12,836 bases of DNA from NCBI GenBank assembly GCA_016463105.1, contig JAEMRY010000031.1, forward strand, positions 2,415 to 15,250. Direction: 5' to 3'. Under the pieces are notes generated by a model that searched no databases, was not told where the DNA came from, and saw only the letters and a list, made by a program, of their open reading frames with translations. Position 1 is the stretch's first letter; each line of letters opens with the position of its first letter. The translations under genes and the position numbers were made by a program. Below, in pieces: positions 5,613-12,836 of this stretch. This stretch comes from Ilumatobacteraceae bacterium (GTDB lineage Bacteria > Actinomycetota > Acidimicrobiia > Acidimicrobiales > Ilumatobacteraceae).

Positions 5613-7268
5613 ATGAGTGGTCCAAGAGTTGTACGGTCACCACGAGGCACTGAGTTAAGTTGTGCGAACTGGCAAATTGAAGCGCCCTATCGAATGCTTC
5701 AAAATAATTTAGATCCAGAAGTTGCTGAGCGACCAGATGATCTTGTTGTTTACGGTGGCACAGGTCGAGCCGCGCGAAGTTGGGACGCATTTGATGCGAT
5801 GATGCGCACAATGCAGACATTAAAACCAGACGAGACAATGCTTGTGCAGTCCGGCAAACCTGTCGGTGTATTTCGCACGCACGAGTGGGCGCCCCGAGTA
5901 TTACTCGCCAACTCGAATCTCGTCGGCGATTGGGCAACTTGGGACGAGTTCAGACGACTCGAGAACATGGGCCTAACGATGTATGGCCAGATGACTGCTG
6001 GATCGTGGATATACATCGGCACACAAGGAATCTTGCAAGGTACATACGAATGTTTCGCCGAAATCGCCCGACGCAAGTTCAAAGGAACACTTGCTGGCAC
6101 AATCACGCTCACTGCCGGACTTGGCGGCATGGGTGGCGCTCAACCACTTGCGATCACGATGAATGACGGTGTCGCCCTATGCATTGATGTCGACCCAACT
6201 CGGGTGCAACGCCGAGTTGAAACTCGTTACCTAGATGAAGTCGCAGATTCACTCGAAGACGCAGTCTCACGTTGTGAAGCTGCGAAAAAAGCGCGCAAGA
6301 AACTTTCTGTCGGTGTTGTCGGCAATGCCGCTGACATGTTTCCAAAACTTTTGGCACAAGGTTTCATCGCAGACATTGTCACAGATCAAACAAGTGCCCA
6401 TGATCCAATGAGCTACGTTCCTAATGATTTGACTATTGAAGCTGCAGAAAAACTTCGCACGACAAACCCAGCGCATTACATCGACCGTTCGCGAGCAGCG
6501 ATGGCTGCGCATTGTGCCGCAATGGTCGGGTTTCTAGACGCTGGTTCAGAAGTTTTTGACTACGGCAACTCTTTGCGGCGCGAAGCACAACTCGGCGGCT
6601 ACGACCGTGCATTTGATTATCCGGGCTTCTTACCCGCATATATTCGTCCATTATTTTGTGAAGGCAAAGGTCCATTCAGATGGGTTGCGCTCTCTGGTGA
6701 CCCTGCCGACATTGCGGCAACCGATCGTGCCGTGCTCGAAGAATTTCCTGAAGATGAATCACTCGCAAAATGGATGCGGCTTGCCAGCGAACAAGTTGCG
6801 TTTCAAGGATTGCCTGCGCGAATTTGTTGGCTCGGTTATGGCGAGCGTCATCGACTCGGATTGCGCTTCAATGAAATGGTTAAGCGCGGCGAACTAAAAG
6901 CCCCGATCGTGATTGGTCGAGATCATTTAGATTCTGGATCCGTTGCTTCTCCATATCGAGAAACAGAAGCAATGCTCGATGGTTCAGATGCAATTGCCGA
7001 CTGGCCGTTGCTCAATGCACTCGTCAACACGGCGAGCGGAGCAACTTGGGTCAGCATTCATCACGGCGGCGGAGTTGGTATCGGTCGCAGCATTCATGCA
7101 GGCATGGTTTGCGTTGCCGACGGAACAGATCTCGCGAGCGAAAAACTTTCACGAGTACTTGTTAGTGATCCAGGAATGGGAGTCATTCGCCATGCCGATG
7201 CTGGTTACGAATCGGCGATCAAAGTTGCAGATGAACGCGGTGTGCGATTGCCGATGCGTGAGCAATGA
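5613..7268 (+). CDS. hutU: Urocanate hydratase (urocanase)
   Basis: Full-length urocanase, 551 residues, the usual size. It hydrates urocanate to 4-imidazolone-5-propanoate in the cytoplasm using tightly bound NAD+ as an electrophile. The protein follows actinobacterial urocanases nearly throughout: LQNNLDPEVAERP near the N-terminus, VQSGKPVGVFRTHEWAPRV, MYGQMTAGSWIYIGTQGI, TAGLGGMGGAQPLA (dinucleotide-binding region), VTDQTSAHDP, and QGLPARICWLGYGERHR containing C405, the position of the catalytically important cysteine near residue 410 of the Pseudomonas enzyme. The C-terminal VSIHHGGGVGIGRSIHAG and DPGMGVIRHADAGY are also intact. ATG 5613 matches the conserved MSGPRxVRxPRGTEL start and has GGTGAG upstream. 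The stop overlaps hutF in an ATGA junction, implying translational coupling. Confidence 0.97.
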   Translation: MSGPRVVRSPRGTELSCANWQIEAPYRMLQNNLDPEVAERPDDLVVYGGTGRAARSWDAFDAMMRTMQTLKPDETMLVQSGKPVGVFRTHEWAPRVLLANSNLVGDWATWDEFRRLENMGLTMYGQMTAGSWIYIGTQGILQGTYECFAEIARRKFKGTLAGTITLTAGLGGMGGAQPLAITMNDGVALCIDVDPTRVQRRVETRYLDEVADSLEDAVSRCEAAKKARKKLSVGVVGNAADMFPKLLAQGFIADIVTDQTSAHDPMSYVPNDLTIEAAEKLRTTNPAHYIDRSRAAMAAHCAAMVGFLDAGSEVFDYGNSLRREAQLGGYDRAFDYPGFLPAYIRPLFCEGKGPFRWVALSGDPADIAATDRAVLEEFPEDESLAKWMRLASEQVAFQGLPARICWLGYGERHRLGLRFNEMVKRGELKAPIVIGRDHLDSGSVASPYRETEAMLDGSDAIADWPLLNALVNTASGATWVSIHHGGGVGIGRSIHAGMVCVADGTDLASEKLSRVLVSDPGMGVIRHADAGYESAIKVADERGVRLPMREQ

Positions 7269-8590
7269 GTTCGGTCCACGCTCAATACGCCTGGCTCGGT
7301 GGCGAATCTTGCGCCACAAATGTTCGTATCACGATAAATAACGGATTAATTTCGGCGATCGAAACCAACTCTGCGCGTAGCGCCGATGATCTACGAGTAT
7401 CAGGTGTTTTAATGCCAGGTTTTGTGAATACTCATAGCCATGCTTTTCATCGAGCACTACGTGGGCGCACACATTCTGGTCTTGGAGATTTTTGGGCGTG
7501 GCGCACGCTGATGTATCAAGTTGCCAACCGACTGACTCCAGAAAATTATCTCGCGCTTGCCACTGCAGTGTTCAGCGAAATGACACTTGCTGGTATTACG
7601 AGAGTTGGCGAATTTCACTATGTGCACCATCAGCCAAACGGCAAACCATACGACGACCCAAACGAAATGGGCAAAGTAATTATCGAAGCCGCAAAGCGTG
7701 CGGGCTTAAAGTTGACATTGCTTGACGTCGCATATCTTCATGGCGGACTAAATGGCGAGCAACTTCGAGATGAACAACAAAGATTCAACGATTCATCTAT
7801 CGAAAAGTGGCTCCAGCGTGTCGAAGCTCTCGGTAAAGGCGACGCTATGCACACGATTGGTCTTGCCCCACACAGTGTGCGTGCTGTGCACGAAACTGAA
7901 CTCGCACAAATCGCCAAATATCGCAACAACCGTGTCGTACACATTCATGTTTCTGAACAGCCAGCAGAAAATGATGCGTGTCGCAACGCAACAGGTCGAA
8001 CACCAACACAGTTATTGAGCGACGCCCAACTGCTTGGCTCGTTCATGACCGCTGTTCATGCAACACACTTAGACGCCAGCGATATCTCCCTACTTGGCAG
8101 CAGTAAAACTTTCTCTTGCTTTTGTCCGACGACAGAACGCGATCTCGCTGACGGCATTGGTCCATCTCAGCAACTAGTCAGTGCTGGCTCATCACTTTGT
8201 CTTGGTACTGATTCGCATGCAGTGATCGACATGTTCGAAGAAGCTCGCGCAGTTGAAATGCATCAGCGACTCATCACAAATAAACGAGGCGTGCACCGCA
8301 GTAGCGAACTTCTTGCAGCCGCTACTCTGCACGGTGCGAGTTCGCTCGGCACTAAAAATCATGGTCTTGTCGTCGGCGCCCCTGCTGACTTCATCGCAAT
8401 TGCAATAGATTCGGTTCGTCTGGCGACATTTGACGCCGAAAATGGTGCCGCACACCTCGTTTATAGCGCCACGAGTTCAGACGTCAGTGATGTCTGGGTT
8501 GGCGGCGAACAAGTCGTCAGCAATCGAACGCACCAGTTAATACCAAATATTACAGAGTCTTTGCGCACTGCGATTGCCGCGGTGCTCTAA
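7265..8590 (+). CDS. hutF: Formimidoylglutamate deiminase
   Basis: A 441-residue amidohydrolase-superfamily enzyme that deiminates N-formimidoyl-L-glutamate to N-formyl-L-glutamate and ammonia. Metal ligands are visible: H57 and H59 in NTHSHAFH, H228 in HIHVSEQ (with the general-acid-type E230 region) and D316 in GTDSH; H265/H268 in AVHATHLD fit the catalytic histidine. HutF-specific sequence includes HSHAFHRALRGRTH, GDFWAWRTLMYQVANRLTPENY, RVGEFHYVHH and the FCPTTERDLADGIGP block, which separates it from generic guanine or chlorohydrolase deaminases. It starts within the hutU stop (ATGA, 4-nt overlap). Its presence commits the locus to the formylglutamate (five-step) branch, not the HutG formiminoglutamase branch. 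The product needs a deformylase, and the next gene is deformylase-like. Confidence 0.93.
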   Translation: MSSVHAQYAWLGGESCATNVRITINNGLISAIETNSARSADDLRVSGVLMPGFVNTHSHAFHRALRGRTHSGLGDFWAWRTLMYQVANRLTPENYLALATAVFSEMTLAGITRVGEFHYVHHQPNGKPYDDPNEMGKVIIEAAKRAGLKLTLLDVAYLHGGLNGEQLRDEQQRFNDSSIEKWLQRVEALGKGDAMHTIGLAPHSVRAVHETELAQIAKYRNNRVVHIHVSEQPAENDACRNATGRTPTQLLSDAQLLGSFMTAVHATHLDASDISLLGSSKTFSCFCPTTERDLADGIGPSQQLVSAGSSLCLGTDSHAVIDMFEEARAVEMHQRLITNKRGVHRSSELLAAATLHGASSLGTKNHGLVVGAPADFIAIAIDSVRLATFDAENGAAHLVYSATSSDVSDVWVGGEQVVSNRTHQLIPNITESLRTAIAAVL

Positions 8591-8606
8591 TTACACTTAC
8601 TTCACT

Positions 8607-9182
8607 ATGACTATTCTTCCAATTGCCACCATCGGACATCCAGAATTGCGAATTCGTGCCAGCGAAGTCGACCCAAAAGAAATTAAGTCTTCAGAAATCC
8701 AAACATTTATTGACGACTTGGTTGAAACAATGCGTCATGCCAATGGCGCAGGTCTGGCTGCAACACAAGTGCTTCGACATCAAAGAATCTGCGCAGTCGA
8801 AGTTAATAACAATCCCCGATATCCATATAAGCCACAAGTGCCGTTGACTATTCTGATTAACCCAGTTCTCACGCCACTTGATGACGACATGTTCGAAAAT
8901 AATGAGGGCTGTCTGTCTGTGCCGGGTTTTCGTGGCAATGTTTGGCGGTACACGTCAATTCGAGTTGAAGCACTCGACCGCAACGGAAACAAAATCGACG
9001 AAATAATCCGCGGCATGACTGCGTGCACATATCAACACGAAGTTGATCACCTTGACGGTCTTTTGTTTATGGACAAAGTCGAAGACACAAGCACGCTTGC
9101 AACTTGGGATTCGTTTGACAAATACAAGCACCACGACTTTGTCATCAGAGTGAAGGAACTTGTCGCAAAGTTTGGTTCGTAG
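8607..9182 (+). CDS. def: Peptide deformylase-fold metalloenzyme inside the hut cluster
   Basis: A 191-residue protein with all three peptide-deformylase motifs: GAGLAATQ (47-54), EGCLS (100-104, metal cysteine C102) and HEVDH (144-148, metal histidines 144 and 148 with catalytic E145). Peptide deformylase removes the formyl group from N-terminal formyl-methionine of nascent proteins using Fe2+ or a similar ion. Nothing looks degenerate, so it should be active. ATG 8607 begins the usual ILPIATIGHPELR start; no good RBS is visible in the 16-nt gap after hutF. The stop overlaps the hutI GTG by one base. Placement between hutF, which makes N-formylglutamate, and hutI, with no hutG in the window, raises the possibility that this paralogue deformylates N-formylglutamate. 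Equally it could be an ordinary def gene that happens to sit here. The fold call is firm; the substrate is open. Confidence 0.93.
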   Translation: MTILPIATIGHPELRIRASEVDPKEIKSSEIQTFIDDLVETMRHANGAGLAATQVLRHQRICAVEVNNNPRYPYKPQVPLTILINPVLTPLDDDMFENNEGCLSVPGFRGNVWRYTSIRVEALDRNGNKIDEIIRGMTACTYQHEVDHLDGLLFMDKVEDTSTLATWDSFDKYKHHDFVIRVKELVAKFGS

Positions 9183-10366
9183 TGCTTGCAATCACCGGTA
9201 TCGGCACGTTAGTTACGAACGATGCAAGTCTTGAGCGAGGCAAACTCGGATTAGTCAAAGATGCGGCACTTGTTGTTGGTGACGACAACAAGATTGCTTG
9301 GACGGGTGAATCAATAAATCTGCCGCGCGAATTTGCAAACAATGCAATTCATGTCGGTGGTCGAGCGATTATTCCTGGGTTTGTTGATAGTCACACGCAT
9401 TTGGTTTTTGGCGGCGACCGAGCAACAGAATTTGAAGCGCGAATGTCGGGCAAGACATACACGGCTGGAGGAATTCGCACGACGATGGCCGCGACTCGTG
9501 CTTCTACAAACGATGTGCTCGTTGCTAATGCACGACGGCTTGCAAGCGAAGCGTTGCACACGGGCACAACGACACTAGAAACTAAATCAGGTTATGGTCT
9601 CTCAGTTCTAGATGAGACTCGCTCACTGCAAGTCGCGACTTCAATTACTTCGGAGACAACTTTTCTTGGGGCACATGTTGTGCCACCAGAGTCAACGATC
9701 GACGAATACGTAAATCTTGTTTGCGGCGAGATGCTCACCCAATGTGCACCAAACGCAAAGTGGATCGACGTGTTCTGTGATCACGGTGCATTTGACGTCG
9801 ACCATGCTCAAGCTATTCTAAGTGCGGGCGCACACGCAGGGCTTGGGCTGCGAATTCATGCCAATCAGTTGCAACATGGTGGCGGTGTGCAACTCGGTGT
9901 TGAGATGGGCGTTGCATCTTGCGACCATTGCACACACCTCAGTGACGCTGATGTCTCCGCGCTGGCTGACACAAAAGGCAAAACCGTCGCCACACTCTTG
10001 CCAACTGCAGAATTGTGCACCCGAGCCAAGTTTCCTGATGCACGACGATTGCTTGATGCCGGGGTCACTGTTGCGCTTGCCTCAGATTGCAATCCTGGAT
10101 CTTCGTATACGACATCGATGCCACTGGTGATTTCGCTGGCTGTCTTGAACATGAATATGACTTGCGATGAAGCACTCTGGTCAGCAACTGCGGGTGGCGC
10201 TGCTGCATTACGGCGCACAGATATCGGTGCCTTACATGTTGGTGCGCAAGCCGACTTCGCACTGCTCAATTCACCAAGCCATATTCACCTTGCCTATCGT
10301 CCAGGCGTAAAACTCGTTGATGCAGTTGTACGACAAGGCAAGTGCGTTGCCGGTTCTCTGGCATAA
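9182..10366 (+). CDS. hutI: Imidazolonepropionase
   Basis: A 394-residue amidohydrolase that opens 4-imidazolone-5-propanoate to N-formimidoyl-L-glutamate, the step between HutU and HutF. Metal-site residues are H71 and H73 (DSHTHLVFGGDR), H226 (RIHANQLQHGGG), H249 (CDHCTHLSD) and D302 (ASDCNPGSSYTTSMP). The blocks TTLETKSGYGLS, TFLGAHVVPPE and IDVFCDHGAF are characteristic of HutI. The protein is slightly shorter than the common 400-410 residues. The GTG start shares its first base with the upstream TAG (TAGTG), so translation is probably coupled to the deformylase-like gene. HutI and HutF are adjacent-step enzymes and are separated only by that gene. Confidence 0.95.
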   Translation: MLAITGIGTLVTNDASLERGKLGLVKDAALVVGDDNKIAWTGESINLPREFANNAIHVGGRAIIPGFVDSHTHLVFGGDRATEFEARMSGKTYTAGGIRTTMAATRASTNDVLVANARRLASEALHTGTTTLETKSGYGLSVLDETRSLQVATSITSETTFLGAHVVPPESTIDEYVNLVCGEMLTQCAPNAKWIDVFCDHGAFDVDHAQAILSAGAHAGLGLRIHANQLQHGGGVQLGVEMGVASCDHCTHLSDADVSALADTKGKTVATLLPTAELCTRAKFPDARRLLDAGVTVALASDCNPGSSYTTSMPLVISLAVLNMNMTCDEALWSATAGGAAALRRTDIGALHVGAQADFALLNSPSHIHLAYRPGVKLVDAVVRQGKCVAGSLA

Positions 10367-10375
10367 AATAACTTC
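10364..10375 (+). promoter_or_regulatory. TAAAAT -10-like element formed by the hutI stop codon
   Basis: TAAAAT (10364-10369) starts with the hutI TAA stop and is followed by aacttc and the GTG of the desaturase-like gene. This is close to the TATAAT consensus and at leaderless spacing, with no Shine-Dalgarno sequence in the 9-nt gap. Confidence 0.45.
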
Positions 10376-11317
10376 GTGCCTAATTCGAGCAAAACATTTC
10401 TTAAATCACCAGGAGACTGGCGAACACTAATTGTTGCTGTTGCGGTTTACTGCGGTTGGTTCGCAACAATTTTCTCTCATAAACAGTTGCCATGGTGGGC
10501 AACTTTCGCGCTCCTCACTTGGTTCGGTGCTTGGCACTTAAGCCTGCAACATGAACTCGTACACGGACATCCGTTTCGCAATCCAAGACTCAACGCTGCG
10601 CTCGGTTCATTGTCGGTAACTATTTGGGTTCCGTTCTTGTCTTTTAAGCGCGATCACATCTCACATCACAACACGACTCTCACTCATCCACAACTAGACA
10701 CCGAAAGTTACTATTCGATGCCAGAAAAATGGCAGAATTCAAATTGGTTTTTGAAATCGATCTACTGGGCAAATCTCACTCTTGCGTTTCGCTTAACTGT
10801 GTGGTCAGTGTTTAGTGCTGTGCAATATTTTGTTGCCGATGCATGGCGTGCAGTTCGTAATATCTCGAACGCCAGAAGTGCTTGGATGCTGCACATACCC
10901 GGAATCGTCGCCGTAATTTTTATCGTCACTCGCCTTGCTGATATGTCAATGCTTGAGTATCTCATCGGCGGAGTTTTTGGTTCTCACTCGCTAAATATGA
11001 TGCGCTCATTTGCTGAACACAAAACTCTCGGCGAAGACTCAACGCGCACTGCGATGATTGACGCCGGACGCATCATGAGCCTTTTAATGCTCAACAACAA
11101 TCTGCACATCGCCCACCATGACGAGCCATCTACTCCGTGGTATCAAGTACCGCAGGTTGCGGCGCGATTAAACGCCTACGAGCGCGCCGAAAAAATTGAT
11201 GCCCTGTATCGCGGCGGATACGGCGAAATTATTCGACGATTTACATTTCGCCCATATGATCAGCCAGTATTTGGTCAATCGGTGGTCGTATTTTCGCAAC
11301 AATCAACAGCCAACTAG
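10376..11317 (+). CDS. Membrane fatty acid desaturase / di-iron hydroxylase family protein
   Basis: A 313-residue integral membrane protein with the histidine boxes of the membrane di-iron desaturase/hydroxylase superfamily: H59ELVHGH65, H94ISHH98, H215 in SFAEHK, and H244IAHH248 in NNNLHIAHH. Hydrophobic segments lie at about 17-33, 40-58, 75-90 and, with lower certainty, 135-160 and 172-205. HPQLDTES after box two and EPSTPWYQVP after box three fit the bacterial COG3239-type desaturase/CrtW-like group. Such enzymes use O2 and an electron donor to desaturate or hydroxylate lipids, carotenoids or other substrates; no electron-donor gene is adjacent and the substrate is unknown. It sits between hutI and hutH with 9-nt gaps on both sides, so it is likely co-expressed, but no known histidine-pathway step needs it. 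GTG start shows no RBS. Confidence 0.82.
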   Translation: MPNSSKTFLKSPGDWRTLIVAVAVYCGWFATIFSHKQLPWWATFALLTWFGAWHLSLQHELVHGHPFRNPRLNAALGSLSVTIWVPFLSFKRDHISHHNTTLTHPQLDTESYYSMPEKWQNSNWFLKSIYWANLTLAFRLTVWSVFSAVQYFVADAWRAVRNISNARSAWMLHIPGIVAVIFIVTRLADMSMLEYLIGGVFGSHSLNMMRSFAEHKTLGEDSTRTAMIDAGRIMSLLMLNNNLHIAHHDEPSTPWYQVPQVAARLNAYERAEKIDALYRGGYGEIIRRFTFRPYDQPVFGQSVVVFSQQSTAN

Positions 11318-11326
11318 AGTTCGGTC
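11315..11326 (+). promoter_or_regulatory. TAGAGT -10-like element formed by the desaturase stop codon, before hutH
   Basis: TAGAGT (11315-11320) starts with the TAG stop of the desaturase-like gene and is followed by tcggtc and the hutH GTG. No ribosome-binding sequence is visible in the 9-nt gap. Same geometry as the elements before hutD and the desaturase. Confidence 0.4.
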
Positions 11327-12836
11327 GTGAATAACGCCCCAGTTTTGGTCAATACTTCTGGTCTTGATCGTGACTCGGTTATCAATGTGGCGCGCAATAA
11401 CGCTGAAGTTAAAATCACACAAAGTGCTCTAGATGCTTTGGCGCGATCAAGCAAGATCGTTGAAGACTTGGCCAAATCAGATCAGCCTGTGTACGGCATC
11501 TCAACTGGTTTCGGCGCACTCGCCACAAAACATATTGCACCCGAAGATCGAATCGCATTGCAACAATCTCTAATTCGTTCACATGCAGCCGGCATGGGTC
11601 AGGTTGTCGAGCCAGAAGTAGTGCGTGCGATGCAACTTCTACGTCTGCGCACACTATGTAGTGGCGCAACCGGTGTCCGGCCGGTAGTCGCCGAAACAAT
11701 CGCAGCAATGTTGAACGCCTCAATTACGCCAGTCGTTTATGAATACGGCTCACTTGGCTGTAGTGGAGATCTTGCACCTCTGTCACATTGCGCACTCGCG
11801 ATGATGGGCGAAGGTGAAGTCTTCGACAAATCTGCGAACCGTCGACCAGCACTTGAAGTACTCAAAGAAAACAACATCAAACCAATCGTGTTGCGCGAAA
11901 AAGAAGGTCTCGCCTTAATCAACGGCACCGACGGAATGCTCGGCATGTTGCTACTGGCAATCACTGATCTCAACGAACTTTGCACTCTTGCCGACATCGC
12001 AACTGCGTTAAGCGTTGAAGCGCTACTCGGCACAGATCAAGTTTTTGCCCCAGAAATGCACGAACCTTTGCGTGCACACCCTGGACAAATCGCAAGTGCC
12101 GCGAATATTTTCGGTTTATTGAAGAATTCTCCGCTAGTTGCATCACATCGTGAAGACGACACCCGTGTGCAAGATGCATATTCGTTGCGTTGTGCGCCGC
12201 AAGTAAACGGTGCAGTTCGTGACACGATCACGCACGCGCTAAATGTGGCGCAACGAGAACTCGCGGCGATGATTGACAATCCAGTTATTACGAGTTCTGG
12301 TGAAATTCGTTCAAATGGCAACTTTCACGGTGCGCCAATTGGTTATGTGTTGGATTTTCTCGCGATTGCTGCTTGCGATCTCGGGTCGATGAGCGAACGC
12401 CGCACCGATCGAATGCTCGACACAAATCGTTCAATGGGATTGCCTGCATTTTTAGCGTTCAACGCTGGTGTTGATTCTGGTTTGATGATCGCCCAATACA
12501 CGCAAGCCAGCATGGTTTCAGAAAATAAACGACTTGCAGTGCCAGCGAGTGTTGATTCAATTCCAACTAGTGCGATGCAAGAAGATCACGTTTCAATGGG
12601 ATGGAGTGCCGGGCGAAAGTTGCGACTCGTCGTCAACAACCTGCGCCGAATCGTGGCGATTGAAATTCTCTCTGCAACTCGAGCGCTTGATATGCGCCAG
12701 CCGCTTAAATCTTCCCCAGCATTGACAAAGGTGTGTGCCGAAGTTCGTAAAGTTGTTGACTCACCAGGACCCGACCGCATTCTTTCTGAAGAAATGGCAC
12801 GAGTTGAGATTCTGTGTGCATCTGGCCAAATACGTA
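11327..12836 (+). CDS. hutH: Histidine ammonia-lyase, nearly complete (3' end cut by window)
   Basis: Open from GTG 11327 to the edge, 503 codons; family length is about 505-515, so only the last few residues are missing. It eliminates ammonia from L-histidine to give urocanate, the first pathway step. Active-site sequence is intact: Y56 in VYGISTGFG, RSHAAGMG, the cofactor loop GSLGCSGDLAPLSH, NGTDGMLG, VQDAYSLRCAPQVNGA, NGNFHGAP, SERRTDRMLD and ASVDSIPTSAMQEDHVSMG. The MIO electrophile would form from C145-S146-G147 in place of the more common Ala-Ser-Gly; I recall Cys-Ser-Gly in Streptomyces HutH, so this looks lineage-typical and not defective. The start lies 9 nt after the desaturase stop without an RBS. 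The histidine-specific set of neighbours makes phenylalanine or tyrosine ammonia-lyase unlikely. Confidence 0.96.
   Translation, partial: MNNAPVLVNTSGLDRDSVINVARNNAEVKITQSALDALARSSKIVEDLAKSDQPVYGISTGFGALATKHIAPEDRIALQQSLIRSHAAGMGQVVEPEVVRAMQLLRLRTLCSGATGVRPVVAETIAAMLNASITPVVYEYGSLGCSGDLAPLSHCALAMMGEGEVFDKSANRRPALEVLKENNIKPIVLREKEGLALINGTDGMLGMLLLAITDLNELCTLADIATALSVEALLGTDQVFAPEMHEPLRAHPGQIASAANIFGLLKNSPLVASHREDDTRVQDAYSLRCAPQVNGAVRDTITHALNVAQRELAAMIDNPVITSSGEIRSNGNFHGAPIGYVLDFLAIAACDLGSMSERRTDRMLDTNRSMGLPAFLAFNAGVDSGLMIAQYTQASMVSENKRLAVPASVDSIPTSAMQEDHVSMGWSAGRKLRLVVNNLRRIVAIEILSATRALDMRQPLKSSPALTKVCAEVRKVVDSPGPDRILSEEMARVEILCASGQIR

Noticed and set aside
8574..8606. Upstream extension of the deformylase-like gene overlapping hutF
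   Set aside because: Family members begin at ILPI-like sequence matching ATG 8607; the extra 11 residues come from the hutF end read in another frame.
11415..12321. Several minus-strand open frames
   Set aside because: They are antisense to hutH, which is open throughout this region with all family motifs; its frame lacks a stop in the window, so it is easily overlooked.
1..12836. tRNA, rRNA, CRISPR arrays, insertion sequences, terminal repeats
   Set aside because: I looked for these on both strands and saw no supporting structure; the window is almost fully coding.

Overview
The window reads as a chromosome segment of a moderate-GC actinobacterium, probably from the Acidimicrobiia or a freshwater relative. 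The reasons are the closely Streptomyces-like urocanase and histidine ammonia-lyase (including a Cys-Ser-Gly cofactor triad), an envelope protein with a Thr-rich linker ending in LPP of the type common in Acidimicrobiia, frequent GTG/TTG starts, and several starts that look leaderless. The taxonomy is inference from recognised families, not a database result.

Layout. On the minus strand at the left edge lie the first 82 codons of a small-molecule phosphotransferase (1-247). Upstream of it, also on the minus strand, is a lipoprotein with a Thr-rich stalk and a pentapeptide-repeat domain (374-970). Everything from 1026 to the right edge is on the plus strand and tightly packed: an MscS-type mechanosensitive channel, a secreted M23/LytM-type peptidase, a formylglycine-type phosphonate monoester hydrolase/sulfatase, a PLP enzyme of the D-cysteine desulfhydrase/ACC deaminase family, and then a histidine-utilisation (hut) cluster in the order hutD, hutU, hutF, peptide-deformylase-like gene, hutI, membrane fatty-acid-desaturase-like gene, hutH. 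hutH runs off the right edge a few codons before its expected end. No gap exceeds 130 bases. I see no tRNA, rRNA, CRISPR array or mobile element.

How the genes work together. HutH (histidine to urocanate), HutU (urocanate to imidazolone propionate), HutI (to formiminoglutamate) and HutF (to N-formylglutamate plus ammonia) make up the five-step histidine pathway except its last enzyme. The usual final enzyme, HutG (N-formylglutamate amidohydrolase), is not in the window. A complete peptide deformylase-fold gene sits between hutF and hutI, so the cluster holds a metal-dependent deformylase where a deformylation step is missing. This is the most interesting hypothesis here: the Def paralogue may act on N-formylglutamate. 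It is unproven, because hutG could lie beyond the right edge or elsewhere in the genome.

A second pattern is architectural. At three junctions (into hutD, the desaturase and hutH) the next start codon lies exactly 9 nt after the upstream stop, no Shine-Dalgarno sequence is visible, and the stop codon forms the first three bases of a TANNNT -10-like hexamer placed 6 nt before the start. This suggests leaderless promoters built into the stop codons of the preceding genes. The sulfatase/PMH gene shows a similar hexamer 7 nt before its GTG.
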